Shown here: one piece after another, positions 6,394 through 6,475 of the stretch
Position numbering within the stretch: the first letter of the stretch is position 1
Layout of the letters: each line of letters starts with the position of its first letter
NCBI GenBank assembly: GCA_946408315.1
Contig: CAMJRV010000138.1
Location: 1 to 6,475, forward strand
Origin: an uncultured Bacillota bacterium
GTDB taxonomy: Bacteria; Bacillota; Clostridia; Peptostreptococcales; Anaerovoracaceae
DNA length: 6,475 bases
Reading direction: 5' to 3'
Made by a program: the position numbers and the translations under genes
The notes under the pieces: generated by a model
What the model was told of the DNA's origin: nothing
Databases searched by the model: none
Seen by the model: the letters and a program-made list of their open reading frames with translations, nothing else

Positions 6394-6444
6394 AGAAAAG
6401 GAAAAAGCTTGAAACCGATTTTTCATCGGTCTCAAGCTTTTTCC
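6394..6444 (-). terminator. Strong intrinsic terminator of the upstream gene (likely bidirectional)
   Basis: Two 20-base arms (6400-6419 and 6425-6444) form a hairpin with a 5-nt loop. The single departure from perfect pairing (6413 with 6431) is an A-C mismatch in plus-strand RNA but a G-U wobble in minus-strand RNA. The minus-strand stem is followed by TTTTT (6402-6406), CC and TTTT (6396-6399). It therefore best fits termination of leftward transcription from a gene beyond the right edge, insulating this operon. The plus strand also has a T5 run (6438-6442), so it may work both ways. Confidence 0.85.
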
Positions 6445-6475
6445 GTAGATTACAATAAGCCGGTCGATCAATATT
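6445..6475. other. Right-edge tail, no gene assignable
   Basis: These 31 bases lie upstream of the terminator. On the minus strand one frame shows TGA (6468-6470) and TAA (6450-6452), either of which could follow or end an upstream leftward gene, but there is too little sequence to assign one. Confidence 0.3.

Noticed and set aside
6410..6425. Catabolite control (cre-like) site TGAAACCG in the hairpin
   Set aside because: It matches only the left part of the consensus and lies in a terminator arm, which explains its sequence better.
1..6475. CRISPR array, insertion sequence, tRNA or rRNA genes
   Set aside because: Neither strand shows regularly spaced repeats, transposase motifs or RNA-gene sequences that I could recognise; nearly all of the window is protein-coding.

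Overview
The window carries one tightly packed operon of six genes, all read leftward (minus strand), for uptake and first-step catabolism of a sugar or sugar alcohol. The organism is most likely a Gram-positive Firmicute of moderate GC content, probably a Clostridia-type gut or soil anaerobe. This rests on near-consensus AGGAGG ribosome binding sites, a sigma-A type promoter in an AT-rich leader, an intrinsic terminator with a T tract, and a lipid-anchored solute-binding protein with a short Lys-rich signal peptide. The species cannot be named from this sequence.

Layout in the order of transcription, from right to left. At the right edge, positions 6394-6444 hold a strong stem-loop terminator that closes whatever lies upstream. 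Then comes an AT-rich regulatory stretch with a good promoter (-35 at 6291-6296, -10 at 6268-6273). The genes follow: an FGGY-family carbohydrate kinase (4721-6223), a short-chain dehydrogenase (3916-4701), a HAD-superfamily phosphatase (3164-3919, sharing an ATGA overlap with the dehydrogenase), a MalG-type permease (2302-3123), a solute-binding lipoprotein (953-2248), and a MalF-type permease (4-870). The permease stop codons (TAATAA) fall on the first six bases of the window, so the operon may continue further left.

How the genes fit together (inference): the lipoprotein captures the substrate outside the cell and the two permeases carry it in unphosphorylated. The NAD-type dehydrogenase would oxidise a polyol to a ketose (or act on a related alcohol or keto group), and the kinase would phosphorylate the ketose. 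The dehydrogenase plus xylulokinase-like kinase plus ABC transporter combination resembles known polyol operons (sorbitol/mannitol systems in Rhodobacter and Pseudomonas). No gene for the ABC ATPase is present, so it is either just outside the window or supplied by an unlinked shared ATPase. The exact substrate is not determined by the sequence, and the kinase's sugar-binding loop differs from that of D-xylulokinase.

I did not find a clearly novel system. The most interesting points are the unassigned substrate, the phosphatase encoded beside a kinase, the unusual transporter gene order (MalG-type, binding protein, MalF-type) with no ATPase, and a GC-rich hairpin between the binding-protein gene and the last permease gene.
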